From contig QMMN01000015.1 in the NCBI GenBank assembly GCA_003647275.1, positions 1 through 45,503 on the forward strand: DNA of 45,503 bases. The letters are read 5' to 3'. This DNA comes from Deltaproteobacteria bacterium. GTDB taxonomy: Bacteria; Desulfobacterota; Desulfobacteria; Desulfobacterales; C00003060. How positions within the stretch are numbered: position 1 is the first letter of the stretch; each line of letters starts with the position of its first letter. Of the stretch, positions 35,540 to 45,313 are shown one piece after another. The notes under the pieces are model-generated. The model saw only the letters and a list, made by a program, of their open reading frames with translations, searched no databases and was not told the DNA's origin. Position numbers and translations under genes: made by a program.

Positions 35540-35559
35540 GCCCTTATCGGGCTTTTTTT
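35540..35559 (+). terminator. Weak intrinsic terminator
   Basis: GCCC-TTATC-GGGC followed by seven T. The stem is short; it could end a transcript from the PilZ-type operon. Confidence 0.35.
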
Positions 35560-35588
35560 GTTTTTTGGGGCGAGGGAAGGATATTTTG

Positions 35589-35714
35589 ATGGCTGATAAA
35601 CATACCTGCGAAAAACCGGAATAAAGGGTCAACGAGCTGGGGGGAAAAGCCGTTGAACACAAGCGGAGGCAGGAGACATTGTATGTGTACCTGGCGGTGA
35701 GAGCGGAAATATAG
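35589..35714 (+). pseudogene. Possible small gene interrupted by a stop
   Basis: ATG at 35589, with GGAAGG upstream, opens a frame that reads MADKHTCEKPE, meets TAA at 35622-35624, and stays open for 29 more codons (RVNELGGKAVEHKRRQETL and onward) to TAG at 35712. The composition after the stop is protein-like, but there is no recognised family. It may be a nonsense-mutated small gene or chance. Confidence 0.2.
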
Positions 35715-35785
35715 TGACAAACTGATTGTGAGCAGCTTGACCACGGTGCCGGGTGCATAAACATGTATGAGAAAGGATACATGCA

Positions 35786-37660
35786 ATGTCGCTAAGATCA
35801 AAGATTTTACTTATCCTGTTTGTCGTTGTTTCTTTATATGCGGTTTTGGATTATGGAATCCAGCGCTTGGTTGTTTTTCCGAGTTTCATTACACTCGAAC
35901 GGCATGAAGCGAAAAAGGATATGGAACGCTGTGTTGAGGCGCTTCGCAGAGAGATACATCACCTCGACACGTTCGCCAATGATTGGGCGGCGTGGGACGA
36001 CACGTACCGGTTTGTTCAGGATGGAAATAAGGACTACATTGAATCTAACCTGGCCGTGGAGACCTTTACGGGCAACAATCTCAATATCATCTATGTTTGC
36101 AATGTAAAGGGCGAGGTGGTGTGGGGTGAGATCCGAGATTTAGAGACAGGGGGAACCATGCAGGTATGGGAATTTCCCGCGTCCTCTTTACCTGAAACGC
36201 ACCCCTCGCTTCAGCATGAGAGCGTCGATAGCTCCATCGCGGGTGTCTTCATGACGGAGTGCGGACCCATGCTGGTCGCTTCCAGGCCTATTATTACAAC
36301 CGAGAACAAGGGCCCGAGCCGAGGGTCTCTCATCATGGGACGATTCCTCAATGACAATGTTGTCAAAGCACTTGTTGAGCAGACACGGGTTGACTTTCGA
36401 TTCTGGCCCGTCAAAAAAGGGTCAATCTCGGCAGACGAGATGGACGTCCTGAACCATATCACAGCTGATGCGCCGTTTCTTATCTCTGAACTTGACAACG
36501 ACCTGTTGCAGGTCTATACGACCTTTCCCGATATTCAAGGATTCCCGGCCCTTTTAATGCGGGCCGACATTTCAAGAGAGATCAGTGCCAAGGGCGGTGT
36601 CGCTATGCGGTTTGCCTTTGTTTCGATCATGGTTGTCGGAATAATCGTGCTGATTGTTTTGTTGGTATTGCTGCAGCAAACGGTTGTCGGCCCGATTGCG
36701 AAGTTGACCGGCCATGCCACGGCCATCGGCAAGAGCGACGATTTGTCTGCACGTCTGTCTCTTAAACGTCGCGATGAGATAGGTGCGCTGGCCCGAGAAT
36801 TCGACTGCATGGTGGAACAACTGTCTGAGGCTCGGAAGAAACTCCTGGAGCAGTCCTACCATTCAGGCATGGCAGAAATGGCCTCTGGTGTTCTCCATCA
36901 TATGCGCAACGCACTCAGTCCGATGATCGGGGATATCGGCGCCTTACGCCAGGATCTTCGTACAGTTCCCATTGAAAAGCTGGAAATGGCCCAAAGGGCG
37001 TTGGTCGAAGGAAATCCTGACCCAGAGCGCAGAAAAGATCTGACCCAATATTTAGTTTTGGCTATCAAGAACCTTGTCCGCCTGGTACGGGAGATGAAAG
37101 GCAAGTTGGACGATATCGCGGGGCAGGCCGCGCAGATTGAAGAGATACTTGCTGTGCAGGATAAGTTCGCCCGTGCGGAACGACCCGTCGAAAAACTCAA
37201 ATTGGATGAGCTGGTTCGTGCATCAACGGCTTTGCTGTCGGATGATTTTTGTGGTACAATATCAGTTAAAATAGACTCCAGTTTGGCGGAAATGGGACCG
37301 GTCACGACGCATAGAATTTCTCTATTGCAGGTGTTTGCCAATATATTGCAAAATGCGGTGGAGTCGATCCGGAGGGCCGGGTCGACTTGCGGAGAGGTAC
37401 ACATTCGGGCAAAGGCAGAACAGGTAAATGGCATAGATATGATCCACATCCGAATTCGCGACAACGGAGAAGGGATCGAGCCGGGTAATCTTAATCAAAT
37501 TTTCCAGCGAGACCTTTCCAAAAAACAGCAAGGCGCTTCAGGAATTGGTTTACACTGGTGCGCCAACACCATTAATGCAATGAAAGGGCAGCTCTATGCG
37601 GAAAGCGAGGGAATAGGGCATGGGGCTTGCCTGCATCTGTTGATTCCCAGGAATCCGTAA
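35786..37660 (+). CDS. CHASE4-domain sensor histidine kinase
   Basis: The 624-aa kinase has a membrane helix (about 7-25), a periplasmic CHASE4-type sensor region (about 35-265; DTFANDWAAWDDTY is the typical block), a second helix (about 275-298), a HAMP domain (about 299-350), a phospho-acceptor helix with GVLHHMRNALSP (His371 or His372), and an HATPase domain (NILQNAVESI, RDNGEGIEP, GIGLHWCANT). It probably senses an extracytoplasmic ligand. The hybrid kinase gene follows 28 bp later. Confidence 0.92.
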   Translation: MSLRSKILLILFVVVSLYAVLDYGIQRLVVFPSFITLERHEAKKDMERCVEALRREIHHLDTFANDWAAWDDTYRFVQDGNKDYIESNLAVETFTGNNLNIIYVCNVKGEVVWGEIRDLETGGTMQVWEFPASSLPETHPSLQHESVDSSIAGVFMTECGPMLVASRPIITTENKGPSRGSLIMGRFLNDNVVKALVEQTRVDFRFWPVKKGSISADEMDVLNHITADAPFLISELDNDLLQVYTTFPDIQGFPALLMRADISREISAKGGVAMRFAFVSIMVVGIIVLIVLLVLLQQTVVGPIAKLTGHATAIGKSDDLSARLSLKRRDEIGALAREFDCMVEQLSEARKKLLEQSYHSGMAEMASGVLHHMRNALSPMIGDIGALRQDLRTVPIEKLEMAQRALVEGNPDPERRKDLTQYLVLAIKNLVRLVREMKGKLDDIAGQAAQIEEILAVQDKFARAERPVEKLKLDELVRASTALLSDDFCGTISVKIDSSLAEMGPVTTHRISLLQVFANILQNAVESIRRAGSTCGEVHIRAKAEQVNGIDMIHIRIRDNGEGIEPGNLNQIFQRDLSKKQQGASGIGLHWCANTINAMKGQLYAESEGIGHGACLHLLIPRNP

Positions 37661-37688
37661 ATCTTTTACCGAATATGCAGAGGTACTC

Positions 37689-39593
37689 ATGAGTGGAGTT
37701 CAACCGGAGCGCTTTCGTATCCTTGCGGTCGATGATGAGCTAGATACCTTGAAGTTATACAAGGAAATCCTCTGCCCTGCAGGGAATTTTCGTGAGTCAG
37801 AATCCAAATTGGCAGATCTCGAGGACAAGCTTTTTGGTAAGAGGTCTCCGAGTCCTTCAGGCGCTTCATTTGACCTGGTACTTTGCCGTCAGGGAGATGA
37901 AGCGGTGGAGGCGGTCCGGGCAGCGAACCGGGAAGGCCGGCCGTTTGCTGTGGCTTTCATCGATGTACGCATGCCGCCGGGGCGGGATGGCGTGGCCACA
38001 GCAGAGCAGATCCGAGCGCTGGATCCGTACGTAAATATCGTGATAGTGACAGCCTATTCCGACGTCGATCCTTCAGAGATCGCTATCCGTGTCCCGCCTG
38101 TGGACAAGTTGCTCTATGTTCAGAAGCCTTCCGTCCCCGAAGAGATCCGGCAATTTGCCACGGCGCTGGGTGCGAAGTGGCAAGCAGAGGCGATGGTCCG
38201 AAAGGCTAACGCGGAGCTGGAAGCACGAGTTAAGGAACGGACTGCTGAACTGGTAAAGGTAAACGAACAGCTGAAACGCGAAATTGCCGAACATAAGCGG
38301 ACAGAGGAGGCATTGCAAAAAACTCATGATGAGTTGGAACACCGCGTTGAACAGCGCACCACCGAGCTTGCCAGAATAAACGAACAATTGAAGTTAGAAC
38401 TTACTGAACGGAAGCGAGCAGAAGAGGCAAAGGCAAAACTCCAGGCCCAACTCCAACAAGCTCAGAAGATGGAGGCCATGGGCACTCTGGCCGGAGGCAT
38501 TGCCCACGACTTCAACAACATCCTGTTTGCGATCCTTGGGTTCGCTGAGATGACCAGGGACGATATGCCCGAGGGAAGTCTGGCGCGAGCCAACCTGGAG
38601 GAAGTGATCACGGCGGCAAAACGCGCCAGAGATCTGGTACAGCAAATGCTCACCTTCAGTCGTCAGGTAGATCAGGAACGTAAGCCGCTCCAGATTCACC
38701 TCATCGTTAAGGAGGTGCTGAAGCTGCTGCGGGCATCGTTGCCAACGACTATCGAAATTCGGCAAAACATCCAGAGCCAGTCAAGCACAATCCTAGCCGA
38801 TCCAACGCAAATTCACCAGGTGATGATGAATCTTTGCACCAATGCGTACTATGCCATGCGCGAGCGCGGGGGTGTGCTGGAAGTCAGCCTGAGTGAAATA
38901 GATGTCGATCTTGACGCTGAGGCTTTGCCCCAACATCTGGACATGAAGCCGGGGCCATACGTGAAGCTGACAGTGAGCGACACGGGCCCTGGTATGGAGC
39001 CCGCGGTCCTGGAGCGCATTTTCGACCCCTACTTTACGACCAAGGGGTTGGGCGAAGGGACCGGGATGGGACTTGCCGTGGTCCACGGAATCGTCAAGGG
39101 CCATGGCGGCGGGATCACGGTGCACAGTAAGCTGGGTCAGGGGACCACGTTCCATGTCTATTTGCCTCGGTTTGAAAGCGCTGTTGCGCCCGAGGCCCGA
39201 ACAGCCGAGCCGATCCCGAAAGGTAAAGAGCACATCCTGTTTGTGGATGACGAAGAGCAGCTCGTGCGGATGGCACACCAGGCACTGAAACGCCTTGGCT
39301 ATGAGGTCACAGTGCGGACCAGCAGCGTGGAGGCCCTTGAGGCGTTCCGTGCACAACCGGACAAATTCGATATCGTGATCACTGACCAGACCATGCCCAA
39401 TATGACCGGTATCGGCTTGGCCAAAGAACTCTTGCGGATCCGGCCCGATATTCCGATTATCCTTTGCACCGGATTTAGCGAGGCGATCACGCCGGAGAGG
39501 GCCAAAGCCATGGGCATTCGGGAGTTTATCATGAAACCGATTGTTACCAGCGACATAGCCAAAAGCATCCGGCGGGTGCTGGACATGAATTGA
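37689..39593 (+). CDS. Hybrid kinase: receiver, coiled coil, histidine kinase, receiver
   Basis: The 634-aa soluble protein begins with a receiver domain (about 8-160; AVDDE, phospho-acceptor Asp92 in FIDVRMPPGRDG, Lys146) that carries an insertion of about 30 residues after its first helix. Two similar heptad segments of about 40 residues follow (KERTAELVKVNEQLK and EQRTTELARINEQLK). Next are HisKA (His273 in GGIAHDFNNIL), HATPase (NLCTNAYYAM, DTGPGMEP, GTGMGLAVVHG), and a C-terminal receiver (LFVDDE, Asp in ITDQTMPNMTG). A good AGAGGT site lies upstream. Together with the CHASE4 kinase it can form a phosphorelay. Confidence 0.93.
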   Translation: MSGVQPERFRILAVDDELDTLKLYKEILCPAGNFRESESKLADLEDKLFGKRSPSPSGASFDLVLCRQGDEAVEAVRAANREGRPFAVAFIDVRMPPGRDGVATAEQIRALDPYVNIVIVTAYSDVDPSEIAIRVPPVDKLLYVQKPSVPEEIRQFATALGAKWQAEAMVRKANAELEARVKERTAELVKVNEQLKREIAEHKRTEEALQKTHDELEHRVEQRTTELARINEQLKLELTERKRAEEAKAKLQAQLQQAQKMEAMGTLAGGIAHDFNNILFAILGFAEMTRDDMPEGSLARANLEEVITAAKRARDLVQQMLTFSRQVDQERKPLQIHLIVKEVLKLLRASLPTTIEIRQNIQSQSSTILADPTQIHQVMMNLCTNAYYAMRERGGVLEVSLSEIDVDLDAEALPQHLDMKPGPYVKLTVSDTGPGMEPAVLERIFDPYFTTKGLGEGTGMGLAVVHGIVKGHGGGITVHSKLGQGTTFHVYLPRFESAVAPEARTAEPIPKGKEHILFVDDEEQLVRMAHQALKRLGYEVTVRTSSVEALEAFRAQPDKFDIVITDQTMPNMTGIGLAKELLRIRPDIPIILCTGFSEAITPERAKAMGIREFIMKPIVTSDIAKSIRRVLDMN

Positions 39594-39914
39594 CGTTAAA
39601 AAACCCGACCACGTGCCCCTGCAACCGGAATACCTCGAACCACCATAAGTTGTGACACCTTTCTTCCTGACATACAAGCCCATTGATTCCTATTGTATCC
39701 CCATAAAAAGGAACTTCTTACAATTAGAAGATTTAGCTGGTGATGCAAACATTTTACCCTAAACTCTTGAAGCATTAGAATGTTGTACAAAAAGAAATAG
39801 CAATATGATTTCCTACAATCGGCCTTAATTAACTGCAACTTTTCCCACCCTTTTGGGACAAACCTCTCTGAGGTTATAGTAGCAACTATAGAAATCGAAA
39901 ACAGCATTTTTTGC
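39594..39914. other. Intergenic stretch without recognised genes
   Basis: The stretch after the hybrid kinase becomes progressively AT-rich and leads into the promoter of the small Cys-rich gene. No RNA gene or repeat was recognised. Confidence 0.35.
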
Positions 39915-39943
39915 TTGACAAATTTCATATAATATTATATTAA
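39915..39943 (+). promoter_or_regulatory. Sigma-70-like promoter for the small Cys-rich gene
   Basis: TTGACA (39915-39920), 17-bp spacer, TATTAA (39938-39943), in a very AT-rich stretch about 65 bp upstream of the gene start. The -35 box is a perfect match. Confidence 0.55.
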
Positions 39944-40008
39944 ATTTATTAAAACTACAAATAATTGATACTTAATTATATTTAATACACTTAATACAAA
40001 GGATGACA

Positions 40009-40209
40009 ATGGAAAATTATATTGTTTGTGAAGAAAGGGCAAATCACTCCAGGATTCATGTGCAAATATGCCGGCATCGATGTAAAAATGCCGAGACCTG
40101 CCAAGCCTTTCAGGACTATATAAAGACCCACCCGACCGAGACAGTGGTCCAGGGACCTGACGCGGTTTCCTTGCCGCAGGAAAACTTGGTTCCACCAAGG
40201 GCCGCTTAA
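40009..40209 (+). CDS. Small Cys-rich protein, unknown
   Basis: Starting at 40009 (AAAGGA upstream; 40003 also possible), the 66-aa product has four cysteines spaced C-x14-C-x3-C-x5-C (YIVCEERANHSRIHVQICRH, then CKNAETC), which could bind zinc or a cluster. The rest is polar. A strong promoter lies upstream. It is followed by gyrA after 238 bp. I do not recognise a named family. Confidence 0.55.
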   Translation: MENYIVCEERANHSRIHVQICRHRCKNAETCQAFQDYIKTHPTETVVQGPDAVSLPQENLVPPRAA

Positions 40210-40447
40210 GGCTTTCCAAAACCCGAGAGCACGAGGCTTCCAGCTCCAGCCATTTTAATTCTTGACTAAAGGGTTAAGAGTTTTTAAAATTACCTTTTTA
40301 TAGCTATAGCTCCGATTTTTTGGGGAGACCTATCAAGGTTCTTGTGTTTGACGGGGCAAGCAGAATCGACACCCACGAGAAATCGCCAGCCAGCCAGGTC
40401 CCTTCTGCTGCATTTCCGAGGACGCAAAGGAGTAAACAAGAGTTTCC

Positions 40448-42883
40448 ATGAATGCGAATGCATCGGATAGACACATCGACGTCAAAATCGAAGACGAAAT
40501 GAAGCGGTCCTACCTGGACTATGCCATGAGCGTCATCATTGGCCGGGCTCTGCCCGACATTCGCGATGGCCTGAAGCCGGTTCACCGACGAATTCTATAT
40601 GCCATGCGCGAACTTAAGAATGACTGGAACAAACCGTATAAGAAATCAGCTCGTGTTGTGGGCGATGTGATCGGTAAATACCACCCCCACGGCGACATGG
40701 CGGTTTACGATACCATCGTGCGCATGGCCCAGGATTTTTCAATGCGTTATCCACTCGTAGACGGTCAGGGGAATTTTGGCTCGGTGGATGGCGATGCAGC
40801 AGCAGCCATGCGGTACACTGAGGTCAGGCTGACGCGTCTGGCCCATGAGATGCTGGAAGACCTTGACAAGGAAACAGTCGATTTTGTCCCCAACTATGAT
40901 GAAACCCTATTGGAACCTTCTGTGCTCCCGGCAAAGGTCCCGAACCTCTTGATAAACGGTTCTTCGGGGATCGCTGTGGGGATGGCAACCAATATTCCCC
41001 CACACAATCTCTGTGAGGTCATTGATGCGACGGTGGCCCTCATTGACAACCCGGACATGTCCTGCGAGGAGCTGTTGGCTTACCTGCCCGGACCCGATTT
41101 TCCTACCTCGGGCATTATTCACGGTCGCAAGGGAATACATGATGCATACAAGACAGGACGCGGGATCATCAAACTCCGGGCCCGGGTCATGATCGAAAAG
41201 GACCGGAGAACCGGACGCGAGAGCATTATCGTGACCGAGATTCCCTATCAGGTGAACAAAGCGCGGTTGATTGAAAAGATCTCGGAGTTGATTAAAGATA
41301 AACGGATCGAGGGTGTTCAATACGTCCGGGATGAGTCAGACCGAGAGGGGATGCGGATCGTGCTTGCTCTCAAAAAGGACGAGATCGCAGGCGTGATCAT
41401 CAATCAGCTTTACGCCTATACCCAGATGGAGGCTTCATTTGGCATTATCCTGCTTGCCATCGTTGACAAGCAGCCCCAACTCCTTACCCTAAAAGAACTC
41501 CTCAGCCACTTTGTAGCGCACCGAAAAGAGATCATCACCCGTCGCACGCGTTTTGACTTGGACAAGGCAGAGGCCCGTGCCCATATTTTGGAAGGGCTCA
41601 AGATCGCCCTGGATCATATCGATGCTGTGATTGATATTATACGCGCCTCAAAGACGCCGGCTGAGGCCAAGGAGCGCCTCGTTTCGCAGTTTGAACTGAC
41701 CGAAACACAGGCTCAGGCTATTCTGGAAATGCGCCTGCAGCGCTTGACCGGCTTAGAACGAAACAAAATCGTAGAAGAATACAAAGAAACCATCCAGGCG
41801 ATCGCCCGGTATCGTGAAATCCTGGCCAGTGAACACTTGGTGTTGAACATCATCAAGGAGGAACTCACGGACCTTAGAGGGCGATATGGGGACGAACGCC
41901 GCACCGAGATCGTGGAGGAGACCGAGAATATCAGCATAGAAGACATGATTGTTGAAGAGGACATGGTGGTCACGATCTCGCATACCGGTTACATCAAGCG
42001 CAATCCCATAACCCTGTACAACAGCCAGCGGCGTGGGGGTAAAGGAAAAACAGGCATGGGCACCAAAGAAGAAGACTTTGTAGACCGGCTATTTGTGGCC
42101 TCTACCCATGACACATTTCTCTTTTTTACCAATCTTGGGCGTGTTTACTGGCGCAAAGTCCACGAACTGCCCCAGGCCGGTCGACTGGCACGCGGCAAAG
42201 CGATTGTTAATCTCCTTGCCCTTGGGGATGGAGAAGAACTGGCTACCGTGCTTTCCGTGCGGTCCTTTGAGCCGGGCTACACCGTTCTCATGGCCACCAA
42301 GGGTGGCATGGTGAAAAAGACAGACATTATGGCATACAGCCGTCCAAGATCAGGCGGCATCATTGCTGTGAATCTGCTCCCAGGGGACGAACTCATTGCC
42401 GCCCGCATCACCGACGGTACGCAGAATGTATTCCTTGCATCCAGGTACGGGCAGGCCATCCGGTTTCATGAATCGAAAGTGCGGCCTACGGGTCGGGCCA
42501 GTCAGGGGGTACGCGGGATGCGCCTTGCCGAAGGCGATTACATCGTGGGCATGGAGGTGCTCACAAACGGCAAGACTCTCATGGCTATCACTGAAAACGG
42601 GTACGGCAAGCGAACCTCCATCGATGAGTATCCCATACGAAACCGGGGCGGCAAGGGCGTGATCACTATCAAAACCACAGAACGAAACGGCATGGTGGTG
42701 GCCATCCTCCTGGTGGTCGATGAGGATGACCTTATGTTGGTGACCGATCGCGGCAAGATCATACGAATGTCAGTAAAAGACGTGTCAGTCATTGGGCGAA
42801 ATACCCAGGGCGTGCGGTTGATCGCCATGGCGCCAGGGGAACGGGTGGCCAGTGCTGCCCGCTTGGCAGAAAAGGATATATGA
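40448..42883 (+). CDS. gyrA: DNA gyrase subunit A
   Basis: GyrA cuts and rejoins DNA during ATP-driven negative supercoiling, with GyrB. The 811-aa protein has [20 protein letters not shown], the quinolone-contact region (78-95), catalytic Tyr123 in [10 protein letters not shown], and a C-terminal beta-pinwheel with the GyrA box QRRGGKG (527-533), which separates gyrase from topoisomerase IV. The residue matching E. coli Ser83 is Met84 ([10 protein letters not shown]); Asp88 (E. coli Asp87) is kept. GyrB is not in the window. The stop overlaps gpsA (ATGA). Confidence 0.98.
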   Translation: MNANASDRHIDVKIEDEMKRSYLDYAMSVIIGRALPDIRDGLKPVHRRILYAMRELKNDWNKPYKKSARVVGDVIGKYHPHGDMAVYDTIVRMAQDFSMRYPLVDGQGNFGSVDGDAAAAMRYTEVRLTRLAHEMLEDLDKETVDFVPNYDETLLEPSVLPAKVPNLLINGSSGIAVGMATNIPPHNLCEVIDATVALIDNPDMSCEELLAYLPGPDFPTSGIIHGRKGIHDAYKTGRGIIKLRARVMIEKDRRTGRESIIVTEIPYQVNKARLIEKISELIKDKRIEGVQYVRDESDREGMRIVLALKKDEIAGVIINQLYAYTQMEASFGIILLAIVDKQPQLLTLKELLSHFVAHRKEIITRRTRFDLDKAEARAHILEGLKIALDHIDAVIDIIRASKTPAEAKERLVSQFELTETQAQAILEMRLQRLTGLERNKIVEEYKETIQAIARYREILASEHLVLNIIKEELTDLRGRYGDERRTEIVEETENISIEDMIVEEDMVVTISHTGYIKRNPITLYNSQRRGGKGKTGMGTKEEDFVDRLFVASTHDTFLFFTNLGRVYWRKVHELPQAGRLARGKAIVNLLALGDGEELATVLSVRSFEPGYTVLMATKGGMVKKTDIMAYSRPRSGGIIAVNLLPGDELIAARITDGTQNVFLASRYGQAIRFHESKVRPTGRASQGVRGMRLAEGDYIVGMEVLTNGKTLMAITENGYGKRTSIDEYPIRNRGGKGVITIKTTERNGMVVAILLVVDEDDLMLVTDRGKIIRMSVKDVSVIGRNTQGVRLIAMAPGERVASAARLAEKDI

Positions 42884-43902
42884 GGAGAGCAGGTGTGAAA
42901 ATTGGTGTGATTGGAGCTGGTGCATGGGGAACCGCACTGGCCAACCTGCTGGCCAATAAAGGACTTGAAGTGGCCCTGTGGGTGTTTGAACAAGAGGTGT
43001 GTGCGGATATACTTGAGGCGCGGGAAAACAAGATTTTTCTGCCGGGGATTCCCCTTTCTGAGAACATTCAGCCCTCAAACGATCTTGATCAAGTGGCTGC
43101 AAACAAAGACATGCTACTCCTTGTGGTCCCTTCACATGTCTTTCGGTCTGTGGCTGTACGGATGGTGCACCACCCTACGGAAAAGACCCTCATCGTCAGT
43201 GCCACAAAAGGGATAGAAAACAAGAGCCACCTGACCATGTCGGGCGTCCTGAAGCAGCTTCTTCCCCCAAGACTTGAAAACCGGATCGCGGTTCTGTCCG
43301 GCCCGAGCTTTGCCAAGGAGGTGGCCAGGGAGATGCCAACGGCCGTCACCGTGGCTGCCCGTGATCCAGAGGTAGCACGAGAGGTCCAGACCGCTTTTGC
43401 CACCCCTTATTTTAGGGTTTACACAAGCTATGATGTGGTTGGCGTAGAACTGGGTGGTGCCGTAAAGAACGTGATGGCCATTGCAGCAGGCATTTCAGAC
43501 GGCCTTGGACTCGGGTATGACACCAGGGCGGCCCTCATCACCAGGGGGGTAACCGAGATCCAGCGTCTAGGGATCAGGCTCGGGGCCAACCCAAAAACCT
43601 TTATGGGTTTGGCGGGCATTGGTGACCTTGTGCTGACCTGCACTGGAACGTTGAGCCGCAACTGGATGGTTGGTTATAAGCTCGGTCAGGGAATGCGGCT
43701 TGAGACGATCCTCTCTGATATGCGCACGGTGGCCGAAGGCGTCAAGACCACGAAGTCGGTTTACAATATGTCCCAAAACATGGGGGTGGAGATGCCGATC
43801 ACAGAACAGGTCTATCGCATATTGTACGAAGATCTTGGCCCGCGAGAAGCACTTCAAGCCCTCATGGGCAGGGACCTGAAACATGAGATCGATGAAGAGT
43901 GA
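42880..43902 (+). CDS. gpsA: NAD(P)-dependent glycerol-3-phosphate dehydrogenase
   Basis: GpsA reduces dihydroxyacetone phosphate to sn-glycerol 3-phosphate for phospholipid synthesis. The 340-aa product has the nucleotide motif [21 protein letters not shown], and the catalytic-lysine region [20 protein letters not shown], with TCTGTLSRN near the end. The ATG at 42880 overlaps the gyrA stop; a GTG at 42895 has AGGAG at better spacing and may be the true start. Confidence 0.96.
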   Translation: MRRAGVKIGVIGAGAWGTALANLLANKGLEVALWVFEQEVCADILEARENKIFLPGIPLSENIQPSNDLDQVAANKDMLLLVVPSHVFRSVAVRMVHHPTEKTLIVSATKGIENKSHLTMSGVLKQLLPPRLENRIAVLSGPSFAKEVAREMPTAVTVAARDPEVAREVQTAFATPYFRVYTSYDVVGVELGGAVKNVMAIAAGISDGLGLGYDTRAALITRGVTEIQRLGIRLGANPKTFMGLAGIGDLVLTCTGTLSRNWMVGYKLGQGMRLETILSDMRTVAEGVKTTKSVYNMSQNMGVEMPITEQVYRILYEDLGPREALQALMGRDLKHEIDEE

Positions 43903-43911
43903 AGCTTTTGG

Positions 43912-44640
43912 ATGGTTGAAGGAAAGAAACCCCACAAAGGTGAGGGCCACCGAAGAAGACTCCGGGAAAAATTTCTGACTTCCGGACTGGATGGATTCCA
44001 CGATTATGAAGTGATTGAACTTCTCTTCACCCTGGGGACCCCCAGAAAGGACTGTAAAGACCAGGCTAAGGCGGCCTTGAAACGCTTCAAGACCTTGCAG
44101 GCAGTGATTGAAGCGCCCCCTGAACAACTCCAGGAGATTAAGGGCGTCGGCCCCAAAAACATCTTCGGGATCAAGCTTGTCCAGGCTGTTGCCGAGCGCT
44201 ACCTCAAAAAAAGATTGATCAAAAAGGATCCGATCCGGTCTTCCAAGGAACTTTTCGATTATCTCTACCACGCCCTTCGAGACAAGAAACGTGAAATCTT
44301 CAAGCTCGTCTTCTTGGATGCCCAAAACAAGATTATTGCTATAGAAGACCTTTTTGAGGGTACACTGACTGCCAGCAGTGTTTACCCAAGGGAGGTCGTG
44401 CAGATGGCGCTCAGGCATCATGCGGCTGGCCTTTTTTTGGTACACAACCACCCCTCAGGAGAGCCAAAGCCGTCCCGTGAAGACAGGCGCATTACCCGGG
44501 AGTTAATCCATGCCTGCCGAGTCATGGGCATTACGGTCCATGAGCACCTGATCATTGGCGACAACACCTATTTCAGTTTTGCGGATCACGGCTACATCGC
44601 GGAGATGAACCGCGAGTACGAGGCCAGTATGCGATCATAG
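43912..44640 (+). CDS. radC: RadC family JAB-domain protein
   Basis: The 242-aa product has helix-hairpin-helix elements in the N-terminal half (EIKGVGPKNIFGIKL, about 75-89) and a C-terminal JAMM metalloprotease-like domain with HNHPSGEPKPSRED (His178, His180, Asp191). The family was named for DNA repair, but its molecular role is not established and a repair role has been disputed. It follows gpsA by 9 bp and probably belongs to the same transcript. Confidence 0.93.
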   Translation: MVEGKKPHKGEGHRRRLREKFLTSGLDGFHDYEVIELLFTLGTPRKDCKDQAKAALKRFKTLQAVIEAPPEQLQEIKGVGPKNIFGIKLVQAVAERYLKKRLIKKDPIRSSKELFDYLYHALRDKKREIFKLVFLDAQNKIIAIEDLFEGTLTASSVYPREVVQMALRHHAAGLFLVHNHPSGEPKPSREDRRITRELIHACRVMGITVHEHLIIGDNTYFSFADHGYIAEMNREYEASMRS

Positions 44641-44679
44641 GGTTAATCCGCCTCAGGCGAATCTCGCCCGTTCCTCTTG

Positions 44680-44776
44680 GCCTGTTAAATGGTGGGAATG
44701 GAGAGCAGCACAATCGTTGGGCGAAGCGCACTGGTCGTAATGGAATCTCCTCGCTGGAGCAGATTATTTAACAGGC
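44680..44776. other. 97-nt element closed by an 11-bp inverted repeat
   Basis: GCCTGTTAAAT (44680-44690) pairs perfectly with ATTTAACAGGC (44766-44776). Inside, GGAGA and TCTCC can form a second stem, and GCG-GCGC pairs are possible. The layout suits a folded RNA between radC and the Cys-rich gene. No known RNA family was recognised. Confidence 0.4.
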
Positions 44777-44807
44777 TGAATCGCTCGAGCTCTCAGGGCG
44801 ATTAGAG

Positions 44808-44848
44808 AAAAAATTTGTCTGATTTTTTGAGATGAAAAACCAGACAAA
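44808..44848 (-). terminator. Hairpin with T-tract on the minus strand
   Basis: TTTGTCTG (44814-44821) pairs with CAGACAAA (44841-44848), extended after one mismatch by TTTTT/AAAAA. Read on the minus strand it is followed by six T (44808-44813), so it may terminate minus-strand transcription arriving from the response regulator. On the plus strand it lacks a T-run. Confidence 0.45.
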
Positions 44849-44921
44849 ACTCTTATCCCTGTAAGGAGGAACCACTGTACCGGGGTGAGAGACAAAAATA
44901 TTCCCCTGACCACGTATCAAG

Positions 44922-45215
44922 ATGATTGATAACGAGACAGATCCGCCAGAGTGCTTTGGTCAGCTTGACACGGTTTTTCCTGTGGGCGAGGAGGGAATAC
45001 GCACAAGCCCGCCCGAATGCATGAAGTGCCCTCATGCCAAGTCGTGTCTGCAGGCAGCCATGCGCAGTCCTGAGGGCCTCAAGCTCCAGGAACAAAAGGT
45101 GGACCAGGCCTATGAATATGGCCTGATCGGGAAGCTCGAGCGCTGGTCCAGAAAGAAGCTGATCCGTCAGGAGATAGAGGCCCTGGCTTCAAAGCGCAAA
45201 TCAAAACACAAATAA
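44922..45215 (+). CDS. Small Cys-containing protein, unknown
   Basis: The 97-aa product has an N-terminal segment with three or four cysteines (PECFGQLDTVFP, then SPPECMKCPHAKSC, CxxCxxxxC), likely a metal site, and a basic helical C-terminus (KLERWSRKKLIRQEIEAL, about 66-83). No signal peptide or membrane helix. The ribosome-binding site is weak. No named family is recognised. Confidence 0.6.
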   Translation: MIDNETDPPECFGQLDTVFPVGEEGIRTSPPECMKCPHAKSCLQAAMRSPEGLKLQEQKVDQAYEYGLIGKLERWSRKKLIRQEIEALASKRKSKHK

Positions 45216-45313
45216 GGGGACGCATTCGACTTTGCGGCTTACGCCTTGAGAAGCTTCTATTTTAAGTGACGCGGTGCATTTTGCTTCTGACAAGCAAGAT
45301 GCACTTACGCTTG

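Noticed and set aside
35309-35801. Minus-strand frames in the gap before the CHASE4 kinase
   Set aside because: They cross a dispersed repeat and a likely terminator and show no family pattern.
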